A stretch of DNA of 64,000 bases from Rhodophyticola porphyridii (GTDB lineage Bacteria > Pseudomonadota > Alphaproteobacteria > Rhodobacterales > Rhodobacteraceae). Each line of letters opens with the position of its first letter. The first letter of the stretch is position 1. Of the stretch, positions 10,079 through 19,141 are shown in pieces. The stretch spans positions 354,582 to 418,581 of the forward strand of contig NZ_RCNT01000003.1 in NCBI RefSeq assembly GCF_003688285.1. The letters are read 5' to 3'. A program made the position numbers and the translations under genes. The notes beneath the pieces are model-generated. The model ran no database searches, was not told the DNA's origin, and saw nothing but the letters and a program-made list of their open reading frames with translations.

Positions 10079-11304
10079 TGGCGGCGCTTCCGGTCAGCGT
10101 GATCGTCGTCAGCCAAGGCCGCCCCGCCCTGCTGAGGCGGTGCCTGCTGGGCATCCATCAACTGGCTTATCATCCGGTCGAACTGATCGTCGTCGCCGAC
10201 CGGGACGGGTTGGACTGCATCGCGGATCTGAGGTTTTCCGGACGTATCAAGACCAGGCTTGAGACGCGGCAGAACATCTCGGCGGCGCGCAATCTGGGTA
10301 TCGCCTTGGCAACCGGAGAGATCCTCGCCTTTGTGGACGACGACGCGGTGCCGGAGCCGAGCTGGCTGACGCACCTGATCGCGGCCTTCGAAGACCCTAG
10401 GGTGATGGCAGCGGCGGGGCATGTGATCGGACGCAACGGGATTTCTCTGCAATGGGGCAGCCGGGCCGTGAACGGCTCGGCCGAGGAGATGGCGCTCGAT
10501 CTGCCGGGCGTCGGGCCGGTCTGCCCGGCCTTGCCGGAGGGCTACGCACTGAAGCTGCAAGGCACCAATTTCGCGGTGCGCCGGGAGGCGATTGAGCAGA
10601 TCGGCGGTTTCGATGAGGCGTTCGCCTTCTATCTTGACGACACGGATCTGGCCATGCGGCTGCACCGAGCCGGCCTCAAGAGTGCCGCCGTGCCCGGAGC
10701 ACTGGTCCATCACGGTTTTGCACCCTCAAGCCGGCGTCACCGCAACCGGGCCCCCAAATCGCTGGCGCAGATCGGGGCCAGCATGGCGGTCTATCTGCGC
10801 AAACACGGGCAGGCCGATCGGGTCGCCCTGGGACTGGAGGCGTTTCGTAAGCAGCAACAGGGACGTCTTGACCGGTTTCTGCTGCACGGAGATCTGGAAC
10901 CCGGGGATGTAAGGCGCTTGCGGACAGACCTTGAGGACGGGATCACCGCGGGTATGACGCGTCAGCCCGGGCAGACGCTGATCCCGACTGTTGGTAACGG
11001 CGCGTTTCTGACATTGCGGGATGAACCCGCGCCGCAAGCGATCTACATGGCCGGTCGCTGGTTTCAGGCACGGCGCCTTCTGGCCGAGGCTGCGCAGAAA
11101 GCCGACAAAGGCGGTACGGTCACGGTTTTTCTGTTTGCGCCGAGTGTGCGCGCCCATCGTGTCGAGTTTTCGGAAACCGGGGTCTGGGTTCAGGCCGGAG
11201 GCCTTTTCGGCCGTTCGGATCGTGGGCAGGCTTTTGCCGAGGCTTGGGGATTTCGCGGACGGGTTCGCGCCGAGACGGACCGATGCCGTCCCTATCGCGG
11301 CTGA
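10078..11304 (+). CDS. glycosyltransferase family 2
   Basis: A 408-residue cytoplasmic GT-A fold transferase. It begins with VSVIVVSQGRPALLRRCL, the family 2 nucleotide-sugar binding start, and has the metal-binding acidic run VDDDAVPEPSW near residue 85. A middle motif, GGFDEAFAFYLDDTDLAMRL, is typical of rhamnosyl- or galactosyl-type GT2 enzymes. The last 120 residues are not recognisable as a domain. The ATG overlaps the kdsB stop by one base. Sugar donor and acceptor cannot be deduced; I infer a role in the surface polysaccharide built by this cluster. Confidence 0.82.
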   Translation: MAALPVSVIVVSQGRPALLRRCLLGIHQLAYHPVELIVVADRDGLDCIADLRFSGRIKTRLETRQNISAARNLGIALATGEILAFVDDDAVPEPSWLTHLIAAFEDPRVMAAAGHVIGRNGISLQWGSRAVNGSAEEMALDLPGVGPVCPALPEGYALKLQGTNFAVRREAIEQIGGFDEAFAFYLDDTDLAMRLHRAGLKSAAVPGALVHHGFAPSSRRHRNRAPKSLAQIGASMAVYLRKHGQADRVALGLEAFRKQQQGRLDRFLLHGDLEPGDVRRLRTDLEDGITAGMTRQPGQTLIPTVGNGAFLTLRDEPAPQAIYMAGRWFQARRLLAEAAQKADKGGTVTVFLFAPSVRAHRVEFSETGVWVQAGGLFGRSDRGQAFAEAWGFRGRVRAETDRCRPYRG

Positions 11305-11359
11305 TTTTTGATAAGGAAGCCACAGATATTAACTTTTGCGGGCTTCGCAGCGCCACAAA

Positions 11360-11375
11360 GCCAGCAAAAGCTGGC
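11360..11375 (+). other. small hairpin upstream of galU
   Basis: GCCAGC - AAAA - GCTGGC, a 6-bp perfect stem in the 143-bp gap between the glycosyltransferase and galU. The following bases (CCTTCG) are not a T-tract, so termination is doubtful. The rest of the gap shows nothing I can name. Confidence 0.3.
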
Positions 11376-11447
11376 CCTTCGTCAACGACCTGACTATGTC
11401 GGTAGAGGCGTGGCTGCGTGCGAGCCATGGGGCTGAATGGTGAGTTT

Positions 11448-12341
11448 ATGAAAAAACGTGTGACCAAGGCGATCTTTCCGGTGGCGGGGCTGGGCACCCG
11501 GTTCTTGCCCGCAACGAAATCCATTCCCAAGGAGATCATGACGCTGGTCGACCGGCCGCTGATCCAATACGCGATCGACGAGGCGCGTGCTGCAGGGATC
11601 AAGGAATTCATCTTCGTCACGTCGCGCGGCAAGAGCGCGCTGGAGGATTACTTCGATCATTCACCGGAGTTGGAAACCGCCCTGCGCAAAAAGGGTAAGG
11701 ACGATCTGCTTCAGGCCTTGAAGACAACCAATATGGACAGCGGTGCCATCGCCTATCTGCGTCAGCACAGGCCTCTCGGCCTTGGCCATGCCGTCTGGTG
11801 CGCGCGGCGGCTTCTGGCGGATGAGCCCTTTGCCGTGATCCTGCCCGATGATGTCATCGCCGCCGAAACGCCCTGCCTGCAGCAGATGGTCGAGGCGCAT
11901 GCCGAAACCGGGGGCAATATGGTCGCCGCGATGGAGGTGCCCTCGGACAAGGCTTCGGCCTATGGCGTTCTCGACATCAAGGAGGACATGGGCTCCGTGG
12001 TTTCGGTCAAGGGAATGGTCGAGAAACCCCCCACGGGCAAGGAGCCGTCGAACCTTGCGGTCATCGGGCGGTACATCCTGACGCCGAACATCATGAACAA
12101 CCTGCACAAGATCAAGACCGGCGCGGGCGGCGAGGTGCAGTTGACCGATGCGATCGCGCAAGAAATCGAAGTGTCCGGCAATGTCTACGGCTTCCGCTTC
12201 CGGGGGCAGCGGTTTGATTGCGGCTCCAAGGCCGGTTTCCTTCAGGCGACTGTCGCGTTCGGCCTGGCGCGGGAGGATTTGCGCGACGAGTTCTCGCAAT
12301 ATCTGGACGAAATGATGGCCACCCAAAACGCGGCACAGTGA
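11448..12341 (+). CDS. galU: UTP-glucose-1-phosphate uridylyltransferase
   Basis: Makes UDP-glucose, the donor for exopolysaccharide, capsule and LPS sugars. The 297-residue protein starts MKKRVTKAIFPVAGLGTRFLP, the canonical GalU N terminus, and carries PKEIMTLVDRPLIQY, AVILPDDVI and GFRFRGQRFDCGSK. The ATG at 11448 fits this N terminus; ten upstream codons in frame are ignored. It lies between two glycosyltransferase genes, consistent with local supply of activated sugar. Confidence 0.95.
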   Translation: MKKRVTKAIFPVAGLGTRFLPATKSIPKEIMTLVDRPLIQYAIDEARAAGIKEFIFVTSRGKSALEDYFDHSPELETALRKKGKDDLLQALKTTNMDSGAIAYLRQHRPLGLGHAVWCARRLLADEPFAVILPDDVIAAETPCLQQMVEAHAETGGNMVAAMEVPSDKASAYGVLDIKEDMGSVVSVKGMVEKPPTGKEPSNLAVIGRYILTPNIMNNLHKIKTGAGGEVQLTDAIAQEIEVSGNVYGFRFRGQRFDCGSKAGFLQATVAFGLAREDLRDEFSQYLDEMMATQNAAQ

Positions 12342-12354
12342 GCGCCTGCCCCAG

Positions 12355-13635
12355 ATGAAAGGGGCCTTGCCCGTGGGCCGTGCCGAATACTCGATCTGTC
12401 TGGATGTGACGCGCCTGCTCAGCCGGGTTGGCCGTGGCGCGCTGACCGGTGTGGACCGTGTCGAATATGCGTATCTCAGCTGGTGCCTTCGGCATCATCC
12501 GGATGCCCGATACATTTGCCGGACAACGCGCGGGTATCTGCTTTTTGGCCATGATGGCGGATCCTGTCTTGCCGGCATCCTTGATGGTCGCGCGCCCCTT
12601 GGCCCGGCGGACCGGCTGTCGCGTCTTTACGGCAAGGGTGGCAGTCTCCGGCATCGGGCCGAGGCCATGCTGCGACCGCATGCCCAGGCACGCTGCCTTG
12701 CACGGCGCATCGCCAGAATGCTGACCTCGGAATTCCGTGATCGGACCGTTTATCTGAATGTGGGGCACAGCAATCTGTCCATTCGGATGCTTGCAGCAGG
12801 TTCCGCCCACCCGGAACTGCGGATGGCGGTTCTGGTTCATGATGTGATCCCGTTGGATCATCCAGACTTCGTCGTCCCAGGTCAGCCGCAGAGATTCGAA
12901 GCCATGATGATGCGGGTTTGCAAGCAGGCGGATCTGATCATTGCGAATTCCCACGATACCCGCACGCGCCTGACATCTCATGCAGCGGGCTGGGGCAGAC
13001 TGCCGAATGTCGCGGTCGCCCATCTGGGCCTGCCGGATCCGGTGGCATTCGGACCCCTGCCGCCGGGTTTTGATACGGGCCATCCGTCCTTTCTGGCATT
13101 GGGGACCATTGAGCCCCGCAAGAACCACACGCTTTTGCTGGATGTCTGGGACGATCTGGCCGAAACCCTGCCTGCAAACCGGGTTCCGCATCTGCATCTG
13201 GTCGGAAACCGGGGCTGGCGGAGCGAGGACCTTTTTGCCCGCCTTGACGACCACCCTCTGAACGGGACCTGCATCTTCGAGCATGGTGCCTTGCCCGATA
13301 CGCAGGTGAGAAGCATGATGGCGGCGGCAAGCGGGCTGCTTTTCCCCAGCCTTGCGGAGGGGTTCGGCCTGCCTCCGACCGAGGCGCTTCGAGAAGGCTG
13401 CGTTCCGATCTGCTCGGATCTTCCGGTTTTGCGCGAGGTTCTGGGTGATAGCGTCATTTACCTTGACCCTCTGGATGCGTACTCTTGGTCCGCAACGATA
13501 AAGCAACAAATTGTGGATAGTTTCTCAGTGCCTGAAACGGCGAAAGCCAGGCTTCCCGACTGGCAGGCACATTTTACTACCGTCGAAGCCGCCCTGCACG
13601 CGCTTTGGCAGGACAGGCAAGAAGGCAGGTTATGA
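12355..13635 (+). CDS. glycosyltransferase family 4 / group 1
   Basis: A 426-residue GT-B fold transferase. The C-terminal half has the diagnostic LALGTIEPRKNH, ending the donor-domain first strand, and LFPSLAEGFGLPPTEAL, which contains the E-x7-E motif of group 1 enzymes. The N-terminal half (ICLDVTRLLSRVGRGALTGVDRVEYAY) resembles mannosyltransferase-like proteins of capsule clusters. It begins 13 nt after galU and its stop overlaps the next start as ATGA. Donor sugar unknown. Confidence 0.85.
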   Translation: MKGALPVGRAEYSICLDVTRLLSRVGRGALTGVDRVEYAYLSWCLRHHPDARYICRTTRGYLLFGHDGGSCLAGILDGRAPLGPADRLSRLYGKGGSLRHRAEAMLRPHAQARCLARRIARMLTSEFRDRTVYLNVGHSNLSIRMLAAGSAHPELRMAVLVHDVIPLDHPDFVVPGQPQRFEAMMMRVCKQADLIIANSHDTRTRLTSHAAGWGRLPNVAVAHLGLPDPVAFGPLPPGFDTGHPSFLALGTIEPRKNHTLLLDVWDDLAETLPANRVPHLHLVGNRGWRSEDLFARLDDHPLNGTCIFEHGALPDTQVRSMMAAASGLLFPSLAEGFGLPPTEALREGCVPICSDLPVLREVLGDSVIYLDPLDAYSWSATIKQQIVDSFSVPETAKARLPDWQAHFTTVEAALHALWQDRQEGRL

Positions 13636-14642
13636 AGGTGATTAAGCGCTATGGATTGCGCCTTAGGCGAAAGAAGTATCGTCTACGTGCGATGCGCAAA
13701 CGCTGGCAGCTTCTGCCGGTCGCCGACCGCACCGACCTGATCCGCCCGCGCGATGTCTTGTGTTTCGTGACCCTTCGCAATGAGAGACTGCGCCTGAAGT
13801 ACTTCCTCGAATACTATCGTGACCGCGGCATCTCGCATTTCTTCTTCGTCGATAATGACAGCACCGACGGGACGCGCGAGTTTCTTGCCGGTCAGCCAGA
13901 TTGCTCGGTCTGGACGACGGATGCCAGCTACAAGCGATCCCGCTTCGGGATGGACTGGCTTAACTGGCTATTGATGAAATACGCGCATGGCCATTGGAGC
14001 CTTGTGGTCGATCCCGACGAGTTCCTGGTCTATCCGTTCTGCGACAGCCGCCCGATCCCGGCGCTGACCGATTGGTTGGATGCCTCTTCGATCAAGTCCT
14101 TCGGGACCATGCTCCTTGATATGTACCCGAAAGGGTCGATCACCGCACAACCTTATCATGACGGTCAGAATCCGTTCGAGATCGCCTGTTGGTTCGATGC
14201 GGGCAATTATCAGATCAAGCGGAACTGGCAGTTCGGAAACCTGTGGATCCAGGGCGGCCCGCGCGCCCGACTTTTCTTTTCCGAACGTCCCGAGCGTGCG
14301 CCGGCGCTGAACAAGATCCCGCTGGTCAAATGGAACCGCTCCTATGCTTTTGCCAGCTCGACCCACATGCTTCTGCCGCGCGGACTGAACCACGTTTACG
14401 ACGAGTGGGGCGGGGAAAAGACCTCCGGCGTTCTGATGCATGCCAAGTTTCTCGACACGTTCACCTTGAAGGCCGAAGAGGAGCTGGAGCGCAGGCAGCA
14501 CTATGCCAACAGCCATGAATACAAGGCCTATCATGCGGGCCTGAACGAAGATCCGAATTTCTGGTGCAAATGGTCCGAACGCTACATCAATTGGCGGCAG
14601 CTTGAGATCCTGGGCCTCATGTCCAAGGGGAACTGGGCATGA
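13632..14642 (+). CDS. glycosyltransferase family 2-like (GT2_4/GT92-type) protein
   Basis: A 336-residue protein whose first half carries LCFVTLRNERLRLKYFLEYYR and FFFVDNDSTDGTREFL, the GT-A start of the Glyco_tranf_2_4 type, and VVDPDEFLVYPF with the metal-binding acidic residues. The basic N terminus (MKVIKRYGLRLRRKKYRLRAM) may associate with membrane phospholipid. The ATG at 13632 overlaps the preceding stop as ATGA, and its own stop overlaps the next start the same way. Such proteins are common beside GT14 and sulfotransferase genes in Roseobacter-like genomes (recalled, not searched). Substrate unknown. Confidence 0.78.
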   Translation: MKVIKRYGLRLRRKKYRLRAMRKRWQLLPVADRTDLIRPRDVLCFVTLRNERLRLKYFLEYYRDRGISHFFFVDNDSTDGTREFLAGQPDCSVWTTDASYKRSRFGMDWLNWLLMKYAHGHWSLVVDPDEFLVYPFCDSRPIPALTDWLDASSIKSFGTMLLDMYPKGSITAQPYHDGQNPFEIACWFDAGNYQIKRNWQFGNLWIQGGPRARLFFSERPERAPALNKIPLVKWNRSYAFASSTHMLLPRGLNHVYDEWGGEKTSGVLMHAKFLDTFTLKAEEELERRQHYANSHEYKAYHAGLNEDPNFWCKWSERYINWRQLEILGLMSKGNWA

Positions 14643-16342
14643 GCAGCGTCGGGTTTGTCATGCTTTGCCATACCGCGCTGGACCGGGCGGCGGAGGTGGC
14701 ACGGCACTGGGCCGAACGCGAATGCCCGGTCGTGATTCATGTGGACAAGCGGGTCAGCGCCAAGGCCAACGCATGGCTGCAATCCACACTGTCGGACCTG
14801 CCGAATATCCGGTTTTCCAAGCGGCATAAATGCGAGTGGGGTACCTGGTCACTGGTCGCGGCATCCCAAACCGCGTCAGAGGTGATGCTGACGGAGTTCC
14901 CTTCGGTGCGTCATGTCTATCTGGCCAGCGGCTCTTGCCTGCCGCTGAGGCCGGTTGAGGAACTGAAAGAATATCTTGCCGCCCGTCCGCAAACGGATTT
15001 CATCGAAAGCGTGACCACGCAGGATGTGGAATGGACCGTCGGCGGGCTGAACGCAGAGCGGTTCCAGTTCCGGTTTCCTTTTTCCTGGAAGCGGCAACGC
15101 TTCCTGTTCGATCGTTATGTCGAGATGCAACGTAGGCTTGGCCTGAAACGCGAAATGCCCGAAGGGCTGGTGCCGCATCTGGGCTCGCAATGGTGGTGTC
15201 TGACGCGGCAGACATTGTCGGCGATCCTGCAGGACCCGGCGCGCAAGGCACATGACGCTTTCTTCAAGCTGGTCTGGATTCCCGACGAGAGCTACTATCA
15301 GACGCTAGCGCGGGTCTATTCCAGACAGATGGAGAGCCGGTCGCTGACCCTGTCCAAGTTCGATTTTCAGGGCAAGCCGCATGTGTTCTACGATGACCAT
15401 CTGCATCTTTTGCGGCGCTCGGATTGCTTCGTGGCGCGCAAGGCATGGCCGCGCGCAAACCGCCTTTACGATACATTTCTGCGCGCCGATCAGCCCGGAT
15501 CCCAGATGGCGGAGCCCGCACCGGGCAAGATCGACCGGGTGTTCGCAAAGGCGTTGGAACGCCGGACACGGGGCCGGGCGGGCCTTTACATGCACAGCCG
15601 ATTCCCCAATCTCGACTGGGAAAACGGCAAGACCTGCGCGCGGTACTCCGTATTTCAGGGCTTCAGGGACCTGTTTGAGGATTTCGAGCCCTGGCTGTCC
15701 CGCCGTCTGGGAGCGCGGGTCCACGGCAACCTCTTTGATCCTGTCCGGGCCCGTTTCGCCGGGGATACGGATGTCTATGCCGGCTGTTTGTCATCGGCGG
15801 CAAAACTGCGCGACTACAATCCGCAGCATTTCCTGACGAGCCTCATCTGGAACACGCGGGGCGAACGCCAGGTGTTCCAGTTCAGCCCGCGAGACAATCA
15901 GAAAATCGGCTGGTTTCTGTCCTCCGACAGCAACGCGCAGATCTCGGTCATCACCGGGGCCTGGGCCGTGCCGCTGTTTCTGTCGAATCGTGATTTCGGC
16001 GAGATCCGCAAAGAGGCCGCAATGATGCAGAAGCAGGAGGTTGAATTCCTGAACATCTTGCGCAGCGTCAAGACCCGGGCCGATGTGCGGATCTGGTCGC
16101 TTGCCGAGTTCGTGGAGGAGCCGATGGAGAACCTGCAAAGCATTCTGGATGCGATGGACGGGCCTTCGGCGCCGCGCCTGACCGAGGCGCCGCGCATGGC
16201 CAATCTGGACGGGTTCGGGCAGTTTCTGCAAAACCTCAAGAACCAGGGCATGCAACCCTTCGTGATCGGTGATTTTTCGGCCACGACCCAGGGATCACAA
16301 ACGAAGCCCGGTGATAACCGCCCCTATCTGGTAAAGAAGTAG
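14639..16342 (+). CDS. GT14 'Branch'-type glycosyltransferase with long C-terminal domain
   Basis: 567 residues. The first 300 or so resemble the core-2/I-branching beta-1,6-N-acetylglucosaminyltransferase and xylosyltransferase family: VVIHVDKRVS (about 31-40), VYLASGSCLPLRP (about 93-105) and GSQWWCLTR. The remaining part, from about 310, contains MHSRFPNLDWENGKTCARYSVF and looks like a separate domain of the kind annotated DUF5927/5928 in Rhodobacteraceae (from memory). That domain's function is unknown. It overlaps the previous gene by ATGA and the sulfotransferase ATG follows its stop directly. Likely a cytoplasmic transferase acting on the same surface polymer. Confidence 0.78.
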   Translation: MSSVGFVMLCHTALDRAAEVARHWAERECPVVIHVDKRVSAKANAWLQSTLSDLPNIRFSKRHKCEWGTWSLVAASQTASEVMLTEFPSVRHVYLASGSCLPLRPVEELKEYLAARPQTDFIESVTTQDVEWTVGGLNAERFQFRFPFSWKRQRFLFDRYVEMQRRLGLKREMPEGLVPHLGSQWWCLTRQTLSAILQDPARKAHDAFFKLVWIPDESYYQTLARVYSRQMESRSLTLSKFDFQGKPHVFYDDHLHLLRRSDCFVARKAWPRANRLYDTFLRADQPGSQMAEPAPGKIDRVFAKALERRTRGRAGLYMHSRFPNLDWENGKTCARYSVFQGFRDLFEDFEPWLSRRLGARVHGNLFDPVRARFAGDTDVYAGCLSSAAKLRDYNPQHFLTSLIWNTRGERQVFQFSPRDNQKIGWFLSSDSNAQISVITGAWAVPLFLSNRDFGEIRKEAAMMQKQEVEFLNILRSVKTRADVRIWSLAEFVEEPMENLQSILDAMDGPSAPRLTEAPRMANLDGFGQFLQNLKNQGMQPFVIGDFSATTQGSQTKPGDNRPYLVKK

Positions 16343-17776
16343 ATGCCCCGCCAATTTGACGCCTTCGTGATGTTTGCCGAGATGCGGACCGGTTCGAACA
16401 ATCTTGAGGCGACGTTGAACGAGTTCCCCGACCTGGACTGCCTGGGCGAAGTGTTCAACCCGTCCTTCATGGGCCGTCACAATACCTTCGAGATGTTCGG
16501 CATCGATATGAAGGCGCGCGAAAAAGACCCGGTCCGCCTTTTCGACGCGCTGCTTGAGAATGTCGAAGGATTGCCGGGGTTCCGGTTCTTTCACGATCAT
16601 GACGCCCGGGTGCTGGAGCGGGTGTTGCCGGACCCGAAAGTCGCCAAGATCATCCTGACCCGCAATCCGCTGGAAAGCTATGTGTCGCGCAAGATCGCGG
16701 CGGCGACGGGTCAGTGGCGGCTGACGGATATGAAACACCGTCGCGAGTCCAACAAGATTACATTCGACACAGAGGAGTTCGAGGTTCTGCTGGAAAAGCT
16801 CCAGGCATTCCAGATTGCACTGCAAAACGGTCTGCAACGAACGGGGCAAACCGCCTTCTACATCTCCTATGAAGACATCAACGATCTGGATGTGATCAAC
16901 GGGATGGCACGATATCTGGGGTCTTCCCATGAGATTTCGGCGACCAATAAAAAGCTTAAGAAGCAAAACCCGAGTGACCTGAGCCAGAAGGTCGAGAATT
17001 TCGAGGAAATGGCCGCGGCCGTCGCGGCGCTTGACCGGTTCGATCTGACCCGGACCCCCAATTTCGAACCGAGACGGCATCCCGGCGTTCCGGGGTTTTT
17101 CGCTTTGCCGGAGACGGGATTGCTGTTCCTGCCGATCAACGGATCGGTCGTGGCGCCGGTCGTGACCTGGATGGCCGGGCTTGATGGGCTCGCCGCGCGG
17201 GATGTGGCCAGCGGGATGAACCAAAAGGAGCTTCGCCAATGGATGCGCCGGCACGAGGGACATCGCAGCTTCACGGTTCTGCGGCATCCGGTTGCCCGCG
17301 CCTATGATGTGTTCAACCGCTGCATTCTGCCGAACGACCGCCCGGCATATGCGGAGGCGCGGCGGGTGCTGCGCAAGATGTACGGTCTTCCCATTCCCGC
17401 GAAAGGGCTTGTGGAAGGGTATGGAGCGGAGGAGCATAAGGCCGCGTTCCTCGCCTTTCTTGCCTTTCTGAAAGGCAATCTGGCCGGCCAGACCGGTCTG
17501 AAGGTCGATCCGTCCTGGGCCACCCAAACGGCCATCCTTCAGGGCATGGCGAACGTGACCCTGCCCGATCTACTGATCCGGGAGGAAGAGATGGCGCAGG
17601 AACTGCCCGCTCTGGCCGCGAAACTCGGCCATGGGGATGCCGGTTTCGATACGCCTTTGCCCGACGAGCCCTTTCCGCTGAAAAGCATCTATGACGGCTC
17701 GGTCGAAGACGCGGCGATGGAGGTTTATCGCCGCGACTATCTGAATTTCGGATTTCCGCGCTGGGACCGGCGTTAG
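16343..17776 (+). CDS. sulfotransferase family protein, apparently two modules in tandem
   Basis: A 477-residue protein, about twice a single NodH-like sulfotransferase. Module 1 has a PAPS 5'-phosphosulfate-loop-like FAEMRTGSNNLEATL (about 11-25) and a 3'-phosphate-binding-like IILTRNPLESYVSRKI (about 103-118). Module 2 has FLPINGSVVAPVVTWM (about 263-278), which lacks the usual basic residue of the loop, and FTVLRHPVARAYDVF (about 310-324), a good 3'-phosphate site. The ATG directly follows the previous stop. Its last stop codon overlaps that of convergent ptsN. Whether both modules bind PAPS cannot be told from sequence. Confidence 0.75.
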   Translation: MPRQFDAFVMFAEMRTGSNNLEATLNEFPDLDCLGEVFNPSFMGRHNTFEMFGIDMKAREKDPVRLFDALLENVEGLPGFRFFHDHDARVLERVLPDPKVAKIILTRNPLESYVSRKIAAATGQWRLTDMKHRRESNKITFDTEEFEVLLEKLQAFQIALQNGLQRTGQTAFYISYEDINDLDVINGMARYLGSSHEISATNKKLKKQNPSDLSQKVENFEEMAAAVAALDRFDLTRTPNFEPRRHPGVPGFFALPETGLLFLPINGSVVAPVVTWMAGLDGLAARDVASGMNQKELRQWMRRHEGHRSFTVLRHPVARAYDVFNRCILPNDRPAYAEARRVLRKMYGLPIPAKGLVEGYGAEEHKAAFLAFLAFLKGNLAGQTGLKVDPSWATQTAILQGMANVTLPDLLIREEEMAQELPALAAKLGHGDAGFDTPLPDEPFPLKSIYDGSVEDAAMEVYRRDYLNFGFPRWDRR

Positions 17777-18237
17777 GCCGCCTGCGAGGCGGCGCCGCCT
17801 GTGATCAGCGTATGCAGAGTCGCCGGGTCCGAATTGGCGCGCAGTTTGGTGCAGAGCGCAGGGTTGCGCAGGGTCCGCGACACAAGTGCCAGAGCCTTGA
17901 GATGGTCGACACCACTGTCAGCCGGGGCGAACAGCGCGAAAATCAGGTCAACCGGCTGCCGATCGACCGATTCGAAATCGATCGGCTTGTCGAGCTTGAG
18001 GAAGGCACCGCTGACATTGGTGAGATCGCCAAGCCGTGCATGAGGCAGGGCCACGCCGTGGCCGACCCCGGTCGGACCCAGGCTCTCGCGGTCCTGCAGC
18101 GCATCGAAAATGCTGCTCGCCGGAAGCCCGACAAGGTTTTGCGCCACATCGGCGATGGTCTGCATCAGCCGCTTTTTACTCGTGACATCCGAAACAACCT
18201 TAACGCCCTGCGGTTTGAGCAGTGTCGGCAAGTCCAT
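17773..18237 (-). CDS. ptsN: PTS IIA-like nitrogen-regulatory protein PtsN
   Basis: A 154-residue EIIA-Ntr domain protein, phosphorylated on His in GVALPHAR. In the PTS-Ntr chain it receives phosphate from PtsO/NPr and regulates potassium transport and nitrogen/carbon balance by protein contacts. Length and the motif ALQDRESLGPTGVGHG fit the family. It lies 42 bp after hpf on the same strand, as in many proteobacteria. The stop overlaps the sulfotransferase stop (TTAG). Confidence 0.93.
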   Translation of the reverse strand: MDLPTLLKPQGVKVVSDVTSKKRLMQTIADVAQNLVGLPASSIFDALQDRESLGPTGVGHGVALPHARLGDLTNVSGAFLKLDKPIDFESVDRQPVDLIFALFAPADSGVDHLKALALVSRTLRNPALCTKLRANSDPATLHTLITGGAASQAA

Positions 18238-18279
18238 GTCTGATCCTATCCTCGCGCCTGTCCCGGTGCGCGTGCTCGG

Positions 18280-18855
18280 TTACTTTTCCGGACGGGGGTC
18301 GATCCACCCGACATTTCCATCATCCCGGCGGTACACAACATTCACGCCATCATGCCCTTCGTTACGGAAGACCAGAAGCGGCGCCCCGGCGATTTCCATC
18401 TGCATCACGGCCTCACCCACGGACAGGGAAGGGATTTTCGTTTCCATCTCGGCCACGATGATGGGCTGGAGAGTTTCGGGTTCGGCGGCATCGTTATGTT
18501 CCGATGCGGCGAGGATATAGGACGACGCGCCGAAAAGTTCAACGGGTTGTGATCGCTCTTTGTGATGGTCCTTCAGGCGGCGTTTGTAGCGGCGCAGCTG
18601 CTTCTCCATCTTGTCGCAGCACGAATCGAACGCGGCATAGATTTCATGTGCGGAGGCCTTCGCAGAAGCCGTCAGTCCGGTCGACAGGTGAACCGTGGTT
18701 TCGCACACATATTCATGGCCGCTCCGCGAAAAGATCACATTGGCATCGGTGGGACGTTCGGCATATTTGGATACGGCCGAGCCAAGGCACTCCTTCACAT
18801 GGGTCTGAAGTGCGTCACCGATATCGATCTGTTTTCCGCTGATTTGGTACCGCAT
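18280..18855 (-). CDS. hpf: ribosome hibernation promoting factor (long HPF / RaiA type)
   Basis: 191 residues, the long form: N-terminal S30AE domain (about 1-105; MRYQISGKQIDIGDALQTHV and the basic KQLRRYKRRLKDHH) and a C-terminal dimerisation domain (about 130-191; VFRNEGHDGVNVVYRRDDGNVGWIDP). Long HPF dimerises 70S ribosomes into inactive 100S particles in stationary phase. A GGAGGA-like site precedes the ATG. It sits between lptB and ptsN as in other alphaproteobacteria, but rpoN, often found before hpf, is absent. Confidence 0.93.
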   Translation of the reverse strand: MRYQISGKQIDIGDALQTHVKECLGSAVSKYAERPTDANVIFSRSGHEYVCETTVHLSTGLTASAKASAHEIYAAFDSCCDKMEKQLRRYKRRLKDHHKERSQPVELFGASSYILAASEHNDAAEPETLQPIIVAEMETKIPSLSVGEAVMQMEIAGAPLLVFRNEGHDGVNVVYRRDDGNVGWIDPRPEK

Positions 18856-19141
18856 GTATCCTCCGAAATAGCCCTATAGAGCCCTCCACAACCTTAGCCG
18901 TGTGGCCCTAACCAAGTGTTTATGATGTCTGGATGCAGATGAGCCGGTCTGCTGCGCGCTACCAGGCCTGTGCGGCCCGGGCATGGCACAAATTGGGGAT
19001 CGGCAATTGCGAACATCAGCACCATTTGGCGACACTTTGCCGGGCTCTGTCAATCGCAAGACGACGCCGAAAGGGGCGGCATATGGTGGCATGCACATCG
19101 CGTTCAGCCGCTGCGCGGGCAATTGCCGAATGATCGGCTGC
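18856..19141. other. 286-bp non-coding gap between lptB and hpf
   Basis: No convincing gene. The short open frames here have no start signal or recognisable motif, and I see no remnant of rpoN. The element TCGGCAATTGC occurs twice in opposite orientation (around 19000 and 19125), each containing the palindrome GCAATTGC; meaning unknown. The hpf promoter is probably here, on the minus strand, but I cannot place it with confidence. Confidence 0.5.

Noticed and set aside
12112..13509. 465-codon minus-strand frame opposite galU and a glycosyltransferase gene
   Set aside because: No domain, no ribosome site, and the plus-strand genes are well supported.
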